Source: Pomacea canaliculata
Taxonomy: Eukaryota; Mollusca; Gastropoda; Architaenioglossa; Ampullariidae
Length of the DNA: 64,000 bases
Assembly (NCBI RefSeq): GCF_003073045.1
Contig: NC_037595.1
Location: 11,152,074 to 11,216,073 of the forward strand
Reading direction: 5' to 3'
Below, one piece after another: positions 29,601-41,238 of this stretch (positions are counted from its first letter, which is position 1; each line of letters begins with the position of its first letter). Below the pieces are notes generated by a model that made no database searches, was not told the DNA's origin, and saw only the letters and a list, made by a program, of their open reading frames with translations. Position numbers and translations under genes: made by a program.

Positions 29601-31104
29601 AGTTTCTGTGGGGTGAGATGAATGATTACGTGGTTTCTAAATATTTACACTAACACATACACACACACACAAATGCAAAGTTTTGCACTTTCTAAATTTT
29701 TTGTTTTAGGTCTTCCATTTTCCATACCTGCACTGAAAAATATTCAAAATAGGTCCAACCAGGCTCATTACGTTTTTCTCTTAATGCACGCATATTTTCT
29801 TCATATTTGTTCAAGTGACGATTATATGCCTGCAGTAAAAGAGTTCGCAGCTTCTGAAAGAAGTGATTCCAAGACTCAACAGATTTTGGCTCTGACTTCA
29901 GAGGTTCTATAACAACAGCACTTCTGTTGAAAAAAAAAATGCAGTCATATTATATAGTTGTTGGTATGCCCAGCTACCCATTATAACTCTTGATGCAGTT
30001 ATGTTCTAGGTTTTTTTTTTAAAGTATAAATTACTTTACCTTAACAATATTTCAAACATTTTGGACCAAGTTTGCAATATAGATTTATAATTATGCATTA
30101 ATAAATACCATTTAACAAGTTCAAATTAAATACATATTAACAAATAACAATGGTCTTGTAGAAAAACATTACAAATCATTTACTACACACTCACCCACAC
30201 ACACATATACATTTGCACATAAAAACATAAAGGTATATTACATAATTATCCTCTCTATAAAAAAAGCCCATGTCATAAAAGAGTGTTGAACCTTTCAGGC
30301 TGCTTGCTGCAAAAGTCACTACGAACTTTGTCAGCAACTGATGATCGTGGCAGTAACTTGGATTTTATTTTGCTTTCATCCGGAATTACAACGACAATGA
30401 GCCAGTCAGGAATGTTCTTGGCTCTGAGTGCAGCGTGCCATTCCATCAGTTCATCTTTCACTGACTGCTTGTAGGTATCGAGATCCTGTTAAATTATTTA
30501 ATATGTCCAAATGAGTTTGCTTTCATACGCCTTTTGTATCGATTAACTGATGAAATAAAAAAGTATGCATGTATTTTCAGCTTTCTTACACAATATATGT
30601 GCATGTGTGAGTGTGGCCAAATCAGCAGTGATTCAATTGAGTCATGTGTTGATTGAATCACCAAAATACAAAAGGAAAAATGATGCTCACTGAATAGTGC
30701 AAGCAATTACTTACACAATCGGTCCAGTAGATATGGAAGTAGGGCCGACTAACAAGGGTCTTAGTGTCCTCTTCAGGCAGTATATCAGGGTCATAAGGCA
30801 CGAAGCTGCCCTCGAGCTGAACTGAACGTGGTGCTCGTCCAAATGACCTGTCAAGTGTTCATGATATATACACCTGTTAATGATAAACATCTGTTTATGA
30901 CAAACCTGTGAAATCTTACAAGGTGGATTAAAATGTTTACAGAAGATACCAACATTTATATTTATAAAATAACATCTGCTTTTTGTTGTTTTTTACTCAC
31001 CTTCTCCATTCACACACCTCCTTTGGTAGTCCATTTACAACAATTTGATGGAGGGATGAAAACAAAGTCTGATTTCCATGGCCTGCAATCACAAGTATGG
31101 TCAT
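20640..31104 (-). CDS. TRAPPC10: Trafficking protein particle complex subunit 10
   Basis: Subunit of the TRAPPII complex, which acts at the Golgi in Rab activation and vesicle tethering. Twenty-one exons on the minus strand: 31001-31104, 30715-30847, 30292-30485, 29728-29923, 29406-29517, 28932-29180, 28568-28711, 28175-28280, 27796-27878, 27322-27413, 26837-26977, 26385-26482, 25854-26041, 25260-25603, 24682-24825, 24144-24381, 23743-23843, 23093-23207, 22087-22324, 21226-21363 and 20640-20836. The product is about 1117 residues; the human protein has about 1259. Landmarks shared with vertebrate TRAPPC10 are LPKEVCEWRR, YFHIYWTDC, IPDWLIVVVIPDE, LREKRNEPGW, EFRNYLFSRQAALL, AWEVAERALNFLHN and the C-terminal ESRVYNSS block. 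The ATG at 31104 follows an in-frame TGA. Single-base slips occur in exon 6 (G run 29157-29160), exon 14 (near 25482-25488) and exon 16 (near 24185-24190). The exon 15/16 junction is also one base out of phase. Confidence 0.93.
21408..21908. mobile_element. Non-autonomous hAT-type DNA transposon
   Basis: A 501-base element in TRAPPC10 intron 19 with terminal inverted repeats. The left end reads TTTCTCAAAGTGTGGTCC; the right end, reverse-complemented, reads CAGTGGTTCTCAAAG and continues into GGACCACGGACC. It is flanked by 8-base direct repeats, GATAAGAC and GATTAGAT (6 of 8 matching), typical of hAT insertions. No transposase frame lies inside, so it was mobilised in trans. The mismatched flanks suggest an old insertion. 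Confidence 0.7.
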
Positions 31105-31867
31105 CTCCAAGATTTTACAGTGGTTGAAATAATTTTTTTTTCTACATCAGTTGCATATACCTGGTTTAAAGTTCTGAGAAATGAAATGAGGGCTGCTGCT
31201 TAATCTGATATAATTAGGTTTCCAAAGGATATACATCCATCACAAGAGTGCTCAAACTTGAAGATCTCTTTGATAACCAAAACTTCACGGATAAGCAGAC
31301 GACATCACGCCCAGCCGAATTGTTTGCGAAATGAGCAACTTACAGCTCAAAACAACTAACTTAAACGACGAAGAATAATTAAGTGACACCAGTATATTAA
31401 ACTTAAAGAGAAAACGAATGCGATTACATGTTATTATTGGCTTTGCCTCCATGTCATTGCACACAATTTGTCGTTTGACGTTTCAGAAGAGAGGTAAACT
31501 TTTTCATAACACGCCAACCGGAAATTACAACAATGCTGATTCACCTGGCGATTACAAGTGATAGTTGCGTATCTCTTCGCACTTTCGCTTGTAGACAATA
31601 ATTATTTCTACTGATCTGTATTCACTATTCAAAAAATCATTAAGCATACGATATTTCTTTTATTTTCTTGACTGACTAGGTGAAATAGACGCACCTAAAT
31701 GCATTTTAGTTCTGCTTGCTACCATATACATAATAGGGACGATCCCCACTCAGCCCCCCCCAGAGCTTATCAACTATCTACGCGAGCTCAAGGGGTCATA
31801 CTAGGTCTTGCCAACGTGCACATTATTTTAGTTTTCCAAATTTGCCATTTTTGTTATATAGGACAGC
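31105..31867. promoter_or_regulatory. Shared divergent promoter region, TRAPPC10 / lambda-crystallin A
   Basis: The TRAPPC10 start codon (31104, minus) and the lambda-crystallin A start codon (31868, plus) are only 763 bases apart and head-to-head, so both promoters must lie here unless a 5' non-coding exon has been missed. I see a CCGGAA motif (ETS-like) at 31518-31523 and no clear TATA box, consistent with a housekeeping bidirectional promoter. Function is inferred from position. Confidence 0.5.
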
Positions 31868-34800
31868 ATGGCTGAAATAGTCTCTGAGAAAGTTGCCATC
31901 ATTGGGAGGTGAAGTAGAATTAACCTATTACCTTTTGTATTAACCATGTATCTTGTAACTGGATTTATGAATAAGGTTACAGAAACTAGAAAATAAAACA
32001 GCAAGTTTTTTGTATGTACTATAAATTTTCACAGTCATGACTTAGTTTCTTTTTTTAAAAACACAAGCAGGCAAAAGCTACAATGGTCGATCACTGGTTG
32101 TAGGCAAGATGATCGAATCCGCTTTTACTGATCATGTGCATTGCAAAATTATAGATCATACCATAATAATACAGATTTTATTATCACCAATGACTTTGTC
32201 AATTTATTAGAAAGATATGCAGTAATATTTTAGATATAATTCAGCACAACGATGAAACTGCTGTCACCTAAAGAGAGACATACACCATTACCTCCAGCCA
32301 TGCATCATCTTCAGAAAAAAAGCCTTTTGTCAATTGCTGCCTTTGTCTTACCATTGTCTTTTCCATTATAAGACAGCATATTAAGCTACCAATTAAGGCT
32401 GCTTATTCAATAATAGTTTTCTGAAGGCAGATTTTTGCTACTGTATAAGGCACATCGGATCAGCATTAATTACTTTGCTACTTTTTTTCAGTGGAGTCAT
32501 TGGTCAGTACTGGGCCATGATCTTTGCAAGTGGTGGTTACCATGTGTCTTTGTATGACATTGACCAGTCCCAGGTTTCTCGTAGTTTAACAGCAGTGAAA
32601 GAGCGACTTGAACGATACGAGCAACAAGGTTGTCTGAGAGGTCAAACATCAGCCGCTGAACAGGTCGTACTCATTTCAGGTCACACCAACCTCACAGAAT
32701 GCCTGAAAGATGCAATCTATGTTCAGGTGATTGTCTTTTCCTCTGCAACTCTGTTTAAGCCATTTTTTAAAAATAGTTTGGCTGCACCTGATTTGAAATT
32801 AGGGGAAAATTGAATGGTTGGAAGGGTCATCCGTAATCTAGCCGTTCCATTATGTATTAAAGATTTGTTTTCTTTGCTATGGCTTGATTCTCATTTACAT
32901 TATAAATAACATTTCAATTGATATTTTGGAATCTCTAACACTAACTGTAATACATAAATTTATTATGGGAAGATCTCTTTTCTCATAACCTTTTTTTTTA
33001 AATATACCAGCCCATCTCTCTCACTCTTATTTATACCCATCTTATGCAAAATCAAATAATTTTTCAGGAATGTGTTCCTGAGGTTGCTGAGCTGAAGACA
33101 AAGGTTTTTGAACAGATGGATGAGATGCTTTCAGACAGCATAGTGGCGGCTAGTTCAAGCAGTTGTCTTGGTCCCTCAATGTTTGCAGGTGGAATGAAAA
33201 ACCGTGACAGAGTTGTTGTTGCACATCCAGTAAGTGTTAATTTTTTAAAGATAAGGTCGTAATGACCCTAATGTCATTGTGGAGGGTGAAATATAAGAGA
33301 TTACACATCTTGGAGCCAGCTTTTCTTGAGGCCTTAACCCATCTTCTCTCCCTCACACTGTACCTTCCATAGGACAAGGGTGCCTAATTTAGAGCTGGGA
33401 TAAAGGGGTAAATATGACACGGATGTCAACCTGGTTAATGTCCTCACCTTTGATTTCATTATGTGCTCTGACCACGAGACTGTCAATGAGTACTTGTATG
33501 TGGTCAATGAGGAGAGTATGTCTTTAGTAAAAGGGGGAAGGGGGGGAATTGGTGTTTTATGCCGTGCCAACAGCTGAGGCTATATTAGGGCAAGGCAGCC
33601 AGCCCTGTGTGTCTTTAGTAAAATCACGCTCATTATCTTATACAAAATCTGGGGATGCTACAGAAACTCTCAATGCAGATCTAATTTTTCTTTCCACCGT
33701 AACCAAACCTTAATTCATCACTGATTATGCAGGTGAATCCTCCTTACTTCATTCCCCTGGTGGAGATTGTGCCAGGACCCTGGACTGCTCCAGATGTCAT
33801 TCAGAAGACACAGTCCATAATGCGGAAGGTTGGCCAATCACCAGTAACATTAAAGTCAGAGGTGCCAGGCTTTGCACTCAACCGCATTCAGTACTCTATT
33901 ATTAATGAATGCTGGAACATGTTTAAGGTATGTAATGTAACTTTCTTCTATCAGGTCACTAATGATTTCCTATAACAATCAAGTACCATTAGGCTTAAAA
34001 CATAGGGTTCAAACATTTTTTTCTTTACTTTTTTTTTTTGGTATTCAAATGCAACATCTGATGTGTTGACAAACTACTTTATTGTAGATGTGTTACATTT
34101 TGCGTTGTGATACCTGTACTGACAAATGAATGCTCAAGCCTCAAGAAAAGTGAGGAACTATTCATTCGAATTTACTGCTAAAATTAGTGTTATTGTCTGC
34201 TTAGAGAAGGTCTTTCACTTTTAATCAGGAGGGTATTTTAAGTGCTGAAGACATTGATGTTGTGATGAGAGATGGACTGGGGCCTCGTTATGCTTTTATT
34301 GGGCCTCTGGAAACAATGCACCTCAATGCTGATGGTAAGTATTTTGACTTCTGATTATGATCTTTACATCTGTTAATTGCAGTCATTCTGTCACTAACAA
34401 ACTGATAATTTTAATTAGTTTAGTTTATTCCTTGTTACTCCTTGAGGAGGATAGGGTCAAAACAACTCCTCGCCAGTGGACCTGGCTTTGGGCAGCCCAC
34501 TCACTTGGATCCATGTGGTTCCAACACGCTTTGCCTAGCTGACAAACTGATATAGTGGGATATTCAGTAATAAAGAACTTTAAAATTGATTATTGGGAGG
34601 CTATCCCATTGTGTGACTATTTTCTTTTTCTTCCAGTTATTACAAATTAGGATAGATGTGTGGAACAGACCCTTAGAAAAATATTTATCGATTTTGACAA
34701 TGGTTTGAAATTCAAAGATAAACTAACTACAAGATCTGTTAAGTTAATCATTTTGATTTCATTTACTGGACTTATGAGATCTAAAGATAGAACAGTTTTA

Positions 34801-35190
34801 AACTTTTAGCTTTTTAGGATATTTTGTTGACATTATCGTTTTGTATTTTGATTAACATTTTTAATTTATGTTGGCTTCTTATAGTGATTCATTTGTATTG
34901 ACTTTTTCAGATGTAATCCCATATGAGAAAGTCTTTGGTGAGAGAATGCTTATTAAACTCTTAATTAATTTCCATGCTAGGAATCGTGGACTACTGCAAG
35001 AGATATGCAGATGGAGCGTACAAAGTGGGTCAGACCCTAACTATCCCACCTGTTCAATATGATGTCCCAACAGCCTGAGAAAGTTCTAGAAGAAATTGGC
35101 AAGAAGATTCCCCTTGAAAAGCTAAGCGAACGTCGTCAGTGGAGGGATGATAGACTTGCCGCCCTTGCTACACTCAAACGGCAAGGCTGA
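31868..35190 (+). CDS. CRYL1: Lambda-crystallin / L-gulonate 3-dehydrogenase, copy A
   Basis: Cytosolic NAD-dependent dehydrogenase of the 3-hydroxyacyl-CoA dehydrogenase family; vertebrate CRYL1 oxidises L-gulonate in the uronate cycle. Exons: 31868-31908, 32492-32726, 33068-33229, 33733-33927, 34229-34334 and 34981-35190. The Rossmann motif GSGVIG is split by intron 1. Further landmarks are [16 protein letters not shown], the catalytic-type [24 protein letters not shown] and [17 protein letters not shown]. The product is about 315 residues; human has 319. As written, the frame stops early at 35076-35078. Dropping one C from the run at 35066-35068 restores the conserved C-terminal [16 protein letters not shown] and a stop at 35188-35190, so a sequence error is likely. 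Copy A is clearly diverged from copies B and C and lies on the opposite strand. Confidence 0.93.
33533..33609. mobile_element. Short retroposon-like repeat with 14-base target duplication
   Basis: A 77-base insert in intron 3 of lambda-crystallin copy A, flanked on both sides by the identical 14-mer TGTCTTTAGTAAAA (33519-33532 and 33610-33623). The insert begins G-rich and contains AATTGGTGTTTTATGCCG and GGCAAGGCAGCCAGCCCTG. A related copy lies on the opposite strand at 63231-63298. A perfect long target duplication around a short element points to LINE-assisted retroposition. I cannot assign a SINE family name. Confidence 0.7.
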
Positions 35191-36492
35191 CAGCAAAGAC
35201 AGGGGAGACCACTAAATATCATTTTTGTTTTTATTTGTTCCAAGATATAACTTGTCAGTAACTTTTATTATATTATCTACTTCTTAATTATTTATTTGCA
35301 TAAATGGGGTTGGAATCCTTGTAAATGTTTGTTAAGCAGAGTTCAGTGATGGGTTTGTTAAGTGTCCTCAAATTCAAAGATAAAAAAAATTCAATGTTTA
35401 CATGGCTTTAATGAATATATATGTATATAATTTGTGCCATATCATGCAAAGTGCCTTAGTCTTGCATGTGTTAAAAAACACAGTTATTATGAGTAACTAG
35501 TAATTCCAAAGAGAAACATTCTAACTAAATGCTTTTCAGAAATTCATTAACTAATTGAGATATGCTGTTTATGGGGAGATAATTATATTAACTATAATGG
35601 ATCAACTACAATTTGTTTAGCATATGCATTGGAGTACATACATGATTTCAGATGTTACATTTATAATTTCAATAAACCTCAAGTATTTCTCCTGTATTCA
35701 TTTACTTTGATTTACCCTGCTGGGGCATCAGCTAGGCTAGAGTGAGGCTGCATGCAAGATGCAGGAAATGATGGAGTGTAAATGAAAGTGGATGTGTACA
35801 TTGGAGGTTATTATTATTGCTTACAAAGTTAAAAATGTTATACTGGTTCTGTCAAAAGCAGATTCATTTTCTATTTAACCACTTGAATGAACACTATAGG
35901 AGTAAAAAAAAAAAAACCAATTTGCAAACTGATTTTATTTGTGATCTGGATTCAAACATAGAAAGTCATACACACAATTCTTGCATCTTCATAAGTGGAA
36001 TGCCAGTGAAATACAAAATATATCCCGTACATTTATAATTTATGTAGGAGTTTTAGGTGAATCGACAGAAATGACCTGTCCATCAGAACGAGATTTGTAT
36101 GCATAGTCACATGCTCATAAATGTCAAGAGAGGATGATGACAGTAAAAAATGAATCCCTACAATTTTCCAGTAATGTATTTCCTGTTTTTTTTTTTTTTA
36201 CAATTACATCATTTACTCTTTAGTGCCAGGGGATACTTTACAAATTATCAAAGACTTTTAAAAGTAGTGTTAAAGGTCTAGTCAGGTGCAAACTCAGTGC
36301 AAGATACTATTTTCCAAAAATACTAAGAACAGTGCTATGACCATAAGATTCTTCATCAGGCGACATTAAGCATGATTTAGCAGAGAGAAGTATCAGAGCT
36401 ATTTACAGCAACAGACACAAGTTGAATGTTTAAAAAAACAATCATGCTTAAAAGAAGGAGTCACACTTTACGATCTCTCTTTTAGCATTTTG
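35191..36492. other. Tail-to-tail intergenic region between copies A and B
   Basis: Copies A (plus) and B (minus) converge here, so the stretch should hold both 3' UTRs. It is AT-rich with an A run near 35900 and a T run near 36188. No coding exon recognised. Confidence 0.6.
35671..35676 (+). terminator. Candidate polyadenylation signal of lambda-crystallin A
   Basis: AATAAA on the plus strand, about 480 bases after the expected stop codon of copy A. Plausible by position only. Confidence 0.35.
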
Positions 36493-39184
36493 TTAATCAT
36501 TTTTGTTCAGGTCGGCTTTTAGTTTGGCCAGAGCGGCCAGCCGGCGGTCCCGCCATTGTCTCCTCTGCTGGATTTCCGAGACTGGGCCGACAGTGGCTTC
36601 CATGTCTATCTGGATGAGGTCCAAGACTGGCCCGTCCATCCTCTCCGGTGGGCCCATGTCCTGCTGAATGCCCAAAATCATGTCCGCGTAGCGTTCACTG
36701 TAGCTGTGCATCCCTGCGACAGACAGAATCCAGGACAATGTAGGTCTAATTCACGTACACCTGCACTCACTTGTGGCTGCAGAAACACGTAGTTGTCATT
36801 AATGCCAAACCATGTACAAATGTCGAAAGTTTCGTATATGGTCACGGCAAGCGCTTTTTTCCCCGGTTGTTGGACGATAGCTAGAAGAGGGGGTAGAAAT
36901 GGAGAAGGTATGCGGAGTCTCGAAGAACTAGCTTTGGCATCCCTTTTAGCATGCACGACCAGTGTCCAGGGTCACTTAGATGGTCAACCGGACAATCACA
37001 TTTCTCATATAGTCGGCATGTAGCTCCAGTTATATATGTAAGAGGGGGCTAGGTTATTGGTGGATTTTAAATAATACTAGCTGCGATAATAGATTTCTTG
37101 ACAATAACGAGACTTTTCAGTGCCTCTAACATCTGTACCTGCGTTTACGTTGCTACATTACATCAGGTGATATTCTAATGAAATTGAGGGTGAAATTTTT
37201 AATACTGCTTACATTTATAAAAAGATGATATTTTAATATATGGTTTTCCAACATGCCCAGTTTGTTTTTCCAGTGTCATTTAGTTAACTCACCTTCAGCG
37301 TTCAGGTAGGCAGTTTCAAATGGTCCCATAAAGGCATACCGAACACCAAGGCCACAGGACATGACCTTGTCTAAGTCACCTGCTGTCATGACCCCGTCCT
37401 GAGAGAAATTTATAAAGAACCACGGTGATTCTGTTGTATGGAAGCAGCATGAGCAATTAAGATTAAGATAATATAATACTCCGTACAGCTTAAAAGATTT
37501 TTTTTTTAATCTGAAGGGCTGACGTCGAGATGGACCAAAAACTATAAAACACTTTGCTAATAACATTAGCGTTATTTATAGATAGATGAAGCTGTGTGCT
37601 TTACATTTTTGGCAATAATATAATCGTCCCTGACACGCTAATCAGCAAGACTTGTTACAGTCGGTGTATTGAATTGACCTGATGTGAGGGCCACAGACAC
37701 ACTAATTTTATATGCATGGATACTAACTCTGATAAGTCTCCACGATTCCGCAAGGATGGCGTACTGTATCCTATTGAGGACAAAGCCTTTCACTTCCTTT
37801 CTGACCAGAACAGGAACTAGTCCTATGCTCTCTAACAGCTTGAGTGTCTGGGTGACCACGTCTGCGTCTGTCCAGGAGGCAGGTACCACTTCCACAAGAG
37901 GGACGTAAAATGGAGGATTGGTCTGGAATAAATTTGAGATAGTTGCTGTATTTAGCAATGTCTTATATATAATTCGTGTGTATGCATACAATGATATCTT
38001 AGGTCAACGTTTAAGAATAGGTTGCGTAACAAATAATGATGATTAGTTTTGAATTGCTCTTACCGGATGTGAGATAATGAAACGTTCCTTTCGGAGAAAG
38101 TTTCTTGAAATGTCCGAGGGTAACAAGGCGCTGGTGGAACTTGATAGAATGACGTCATCGCGCGTGATGAAGGGTTCGGCTTCCTTCCAGACATTTTGTT
38201 TGATTTCCAGCCGCTCGGGAACACACTCCTATCAACGATTAAAAACGTGTAAATTCTGTATTCATCCATGATATGATGATACAATGCATAGTTCGAGTTG
38301 AATAAACAGGGCGTCCAACCTGCTGTGACCGTTTAGCTATAGCTACGGATATCATGAACTTTGTTCCCAGTATCTAAATAGGTCAGAGCGTGCTTACTTG
38401 TCTATTCATTACCCTCGAATAGTCCTCCTTCTTCAAATAAAGTCATATTTAACTAGCAAAAACACACAGCACGGCCCACCCCCCACATACACACATATCA
38501 CAGCAGGAACACCATCGCGTGACGATGTGCGTGCGTGTGTGTATATATACAGGTGTGGGTGGGTATGTGCAGTCTGTAAATCCTAACCAAGACGAAGAAG
38601 GCGTCTTCCACGCAGGACTTCAGGTCGGTAACCCCCTGAATCAGTTGGTACTGCTCGTCTTAGACAGATTGCCTCGCAATAAACCCTCTTCTTCCAGTTT
38701 CAGCAACTGAGATTTGATGTCGTCCTTGGCCTTGTCGATCTGCTCGATTTCAATGTCGTACAGCGACACCTGGTAGCCAGAACTAGCGAAGAGCATGGCG
38801 TAACTCCTGCCAATGAGGCCGCTGTAACATGTTGGCAATAGAAGACAGATGAACACGAACTCTCTGTAAAGTGCATGGTAAGGAGGGAAGGTAATCGTCA
38901 AGATGTCTGTATTGTCTGGCAGGAGTTGCTTACCTTTGTGTCAGTTTTTGTGACATTCGTGAGCGTCACAATGAAGAGATGACAAGATTATCTATCAACC
39001 CTTTCTCATTTTATGAAACAGCTATTTAGTCATCTTCTAAGAAATTATTATGCTAAACAGATTTATCTATTCAGCGATCTCCTCATTTCAAATACAAGCA
39101 AAGGTGTTAATAACATTTTACCTGTTGTCCTATGAAACCTTACCTGCCGATGATTGCAACTTTGCGGTCACCGCTGTCAGCCAT
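36493..39184 (-). CDS. CRYL1: Lambda-crystallin / L-gulonate 3-dehydrogenase, copy B
   Basis: NAD-dependent dehydrogenase paralogue. Exons on the minus strand: 39144-39184, 38588-38821, 38064-38228, 37728-37922, 37293-37398 and 36493-36713, with the same splice phases (2,0,0,0,1) as copies A and C. Motifs: [13 protein letters not shown] joined across intron 1 to [14 protein letters not shown] (Rossmann), [59 protein letters not shown] and the C-terminal [16 protein letters not shown]. The frame slips once in exon 2 near 38655-38661, where one base appears to be missing compared with copy C (LSKDEQYQLI). The rest is open, so the slip is probably a sequence error, though early decay cannot be excluded. 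Protein identity to copy C is about 90% in exons 3 and 4. Confidence 0.92.
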
Positions 39185-39979
39185 TTTTTTTTTAATGCTG
39201 CAACGTTCGCACAACTTCCACTGAGGTCAGACTGTGAAAAAAATGTGAGCATGTGTCAGTAGGTAACAAGTTGCTTAGCCAACACAACAAATCGTGATTA
39301 TCATGTCGGCATCCTTGTAGGACAAGGACACGGCGAAGGCTATCACATGTGTGAATGTTCAGTGTATGGTAACACATTGTTGACTAAACTTGTCTTTTTT
39401 CATGATTTACTAGATGACATCATCGAAGTTAAAAAACGCTTTCAAAACTAAAATCACCCAACAGACTGGCTATACTGTACACCTCGTAACAATCCACACT
39501 TTGATTATGAAGCTGTGTGTGAAACTGAGTGGTCCCTCGGACAAAGATAAATGCTCTGTTCAGGTGTAAACACTGTAAAGGTGATAACATATATGCAGCA
39601 TAAGATCAGATATGATCACGTGCAGCGACATGCACAAAGCATCAGACCTGCACTCGACCTTTTGTCCTCTCGCTCTCGAGGTCTTTCAAGGCTCATATTT
39701 GTGACTATGAACAGTCAATAGCTGTCAACGACAAGCTGGTGCAAGTGAGAGATGTGTGTGAATGCGGACAATGTTAGTTCATATAGCAATACACGACTGT
39801 GATAGCGGCTTTAAAATGAACAACAAAAATATAGAATACGTGTACCCATATATGCACGCGCGCATATATATAGATATTGTGTGAGTCACAGAGAGAGAGA
39901 GAGAAAGAGAAAAAGAGAGATCTGTTTGTGACCATATCAAAACAAACAAAAGTTGGGGGCGTCCAATTATGAAGTTTCC

Positions 39980-40019
39980 CTACCGATGATTACAACTTCG
40001 TGTCACCATTGTCAGCCAT
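39980..40019 (-). pseudogene. Relic first exon of another lambda-crystallin copy
   Basis: Read on the minus strand, this 40-base stretch matches the 41-base first coding exon of copy B (start ATGGCTGAC, end ATCATCGG). One base is missing, which gives a stop codon, and the donor GT is now GG. Homology continues about 120 bases upstream into the 5' flank, including GAGGTCA and the ACAACAAATC block. No matching exon 2 lies between it and copy B. It looks like the remnant of an extra or partial duplication of the 5' end of the gene. It cannot encode or splice as written. Confidence 0.75.
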
Positions 40020-41238
40020 TGATACTGTTCTGACGTATGTTTCGATACTCGCGCAGTTGCCACCGAGGTCAGGACGAGAACAGGTGTGAGCAGACTGACA
40101 AACACGGCTTGCTGAGCTACAACAAATCTCGGTTAATAAGACAAAGGCTATGTCGCGCAACTCTAGGGGAAGAGTCCGTGGAGATGGTAGAGGTTGTGAT
40201 TCCGTCCTTCGGTTCTATCACACTCTCGATACCTCTACCAAATCACGTCGACATTTACCGCGTGCTCTCACACTAAATTGCTTATCAATTAACACTTTTA
40301 ATTAGCTCGAGCCCCCAGCACGCATAACCCCAATGAACAACTCAAGGCAATTTAGTGTATAAAATAAGGTTATTAATCATCGAGAGGATTATACCAATTA
40401 TGGCAAAATGATACAATTTCAAATATAACCATATGGTCGTTATCTAGGTGTCCCGTTATTCTAATTGTTCTCCCTCTTCTAGTCCAGATATCTAATGAGC
40501 CACGATTTAACTAATCTTAATCAAACTACACACTGCACACACCACACGCCACTTATCTTTACTCACAAGTCTCCAGTCACGTGAGGGCCCTCCTTGATCG
40601 ACGTCCTGAAATCTTCTGATGTCTTCCGTCGTTCGTGTCGGCCTCCTTCTTCACGCGCAGAGAGTCTGGCACCACCGCGTGCCTACCTGTACCTCGTCCT
40701 TTAGGCCGGACTGCTGTCTCAAGCTTAACAATCATCCTCTCTCGCGATTGGTCAAACATACTTTAGCCTTACCTTCAACCATTCTGTTACCTAGCTACAA
40801 CCAATCATACGTAGCTAACGCATGATAGACAGGTGGTCACCGGGGCTTATCCCAGCCCAAACTACACCCCCTTCTTTACCCCCACTCCCCTAGTAACATG
40901 ATCTGCGACTACGGCGCCATCTTGTCTGATTTCCCATTCAATACCTGCGTCCAACGGGTGGCACCAGTAGGTAGCGCTGTTATCCTGTTTCAGGTATGCG
41001 GCGGAACTTCCGTGACTAACGGCGTAGGGTGACTGACACTCTTCCCTTCTCTGAGGGATCCCTTACAACGACCCTACCATTCCGCATTCCAACCTGACCT
41101 TGATCTATGTCCGTCGCGACACCTCGCCGCTAACACGTCTCCTCACTTACCCGTTTCACCTGATAGTCTGCTTACCAGCGTGTCCGCCTGTTTCGTGGGT
41201 GGGGGGGGGGGAGCAGAAGTGAGACACCAGGTCGCCAA
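40020..41238. other. Intergenic, GC-richer block next to the LTR fossil
   Basis: No host coding exon recognised. From about 40560 to 41238 the base composition is richer in G and C than the surroundings, and it joins the LTR at 41239 without a break. It probably includes leader or internal remains of that element. I could not identify capsid or polymerase coding sequence in it. Confidence 0.45.
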
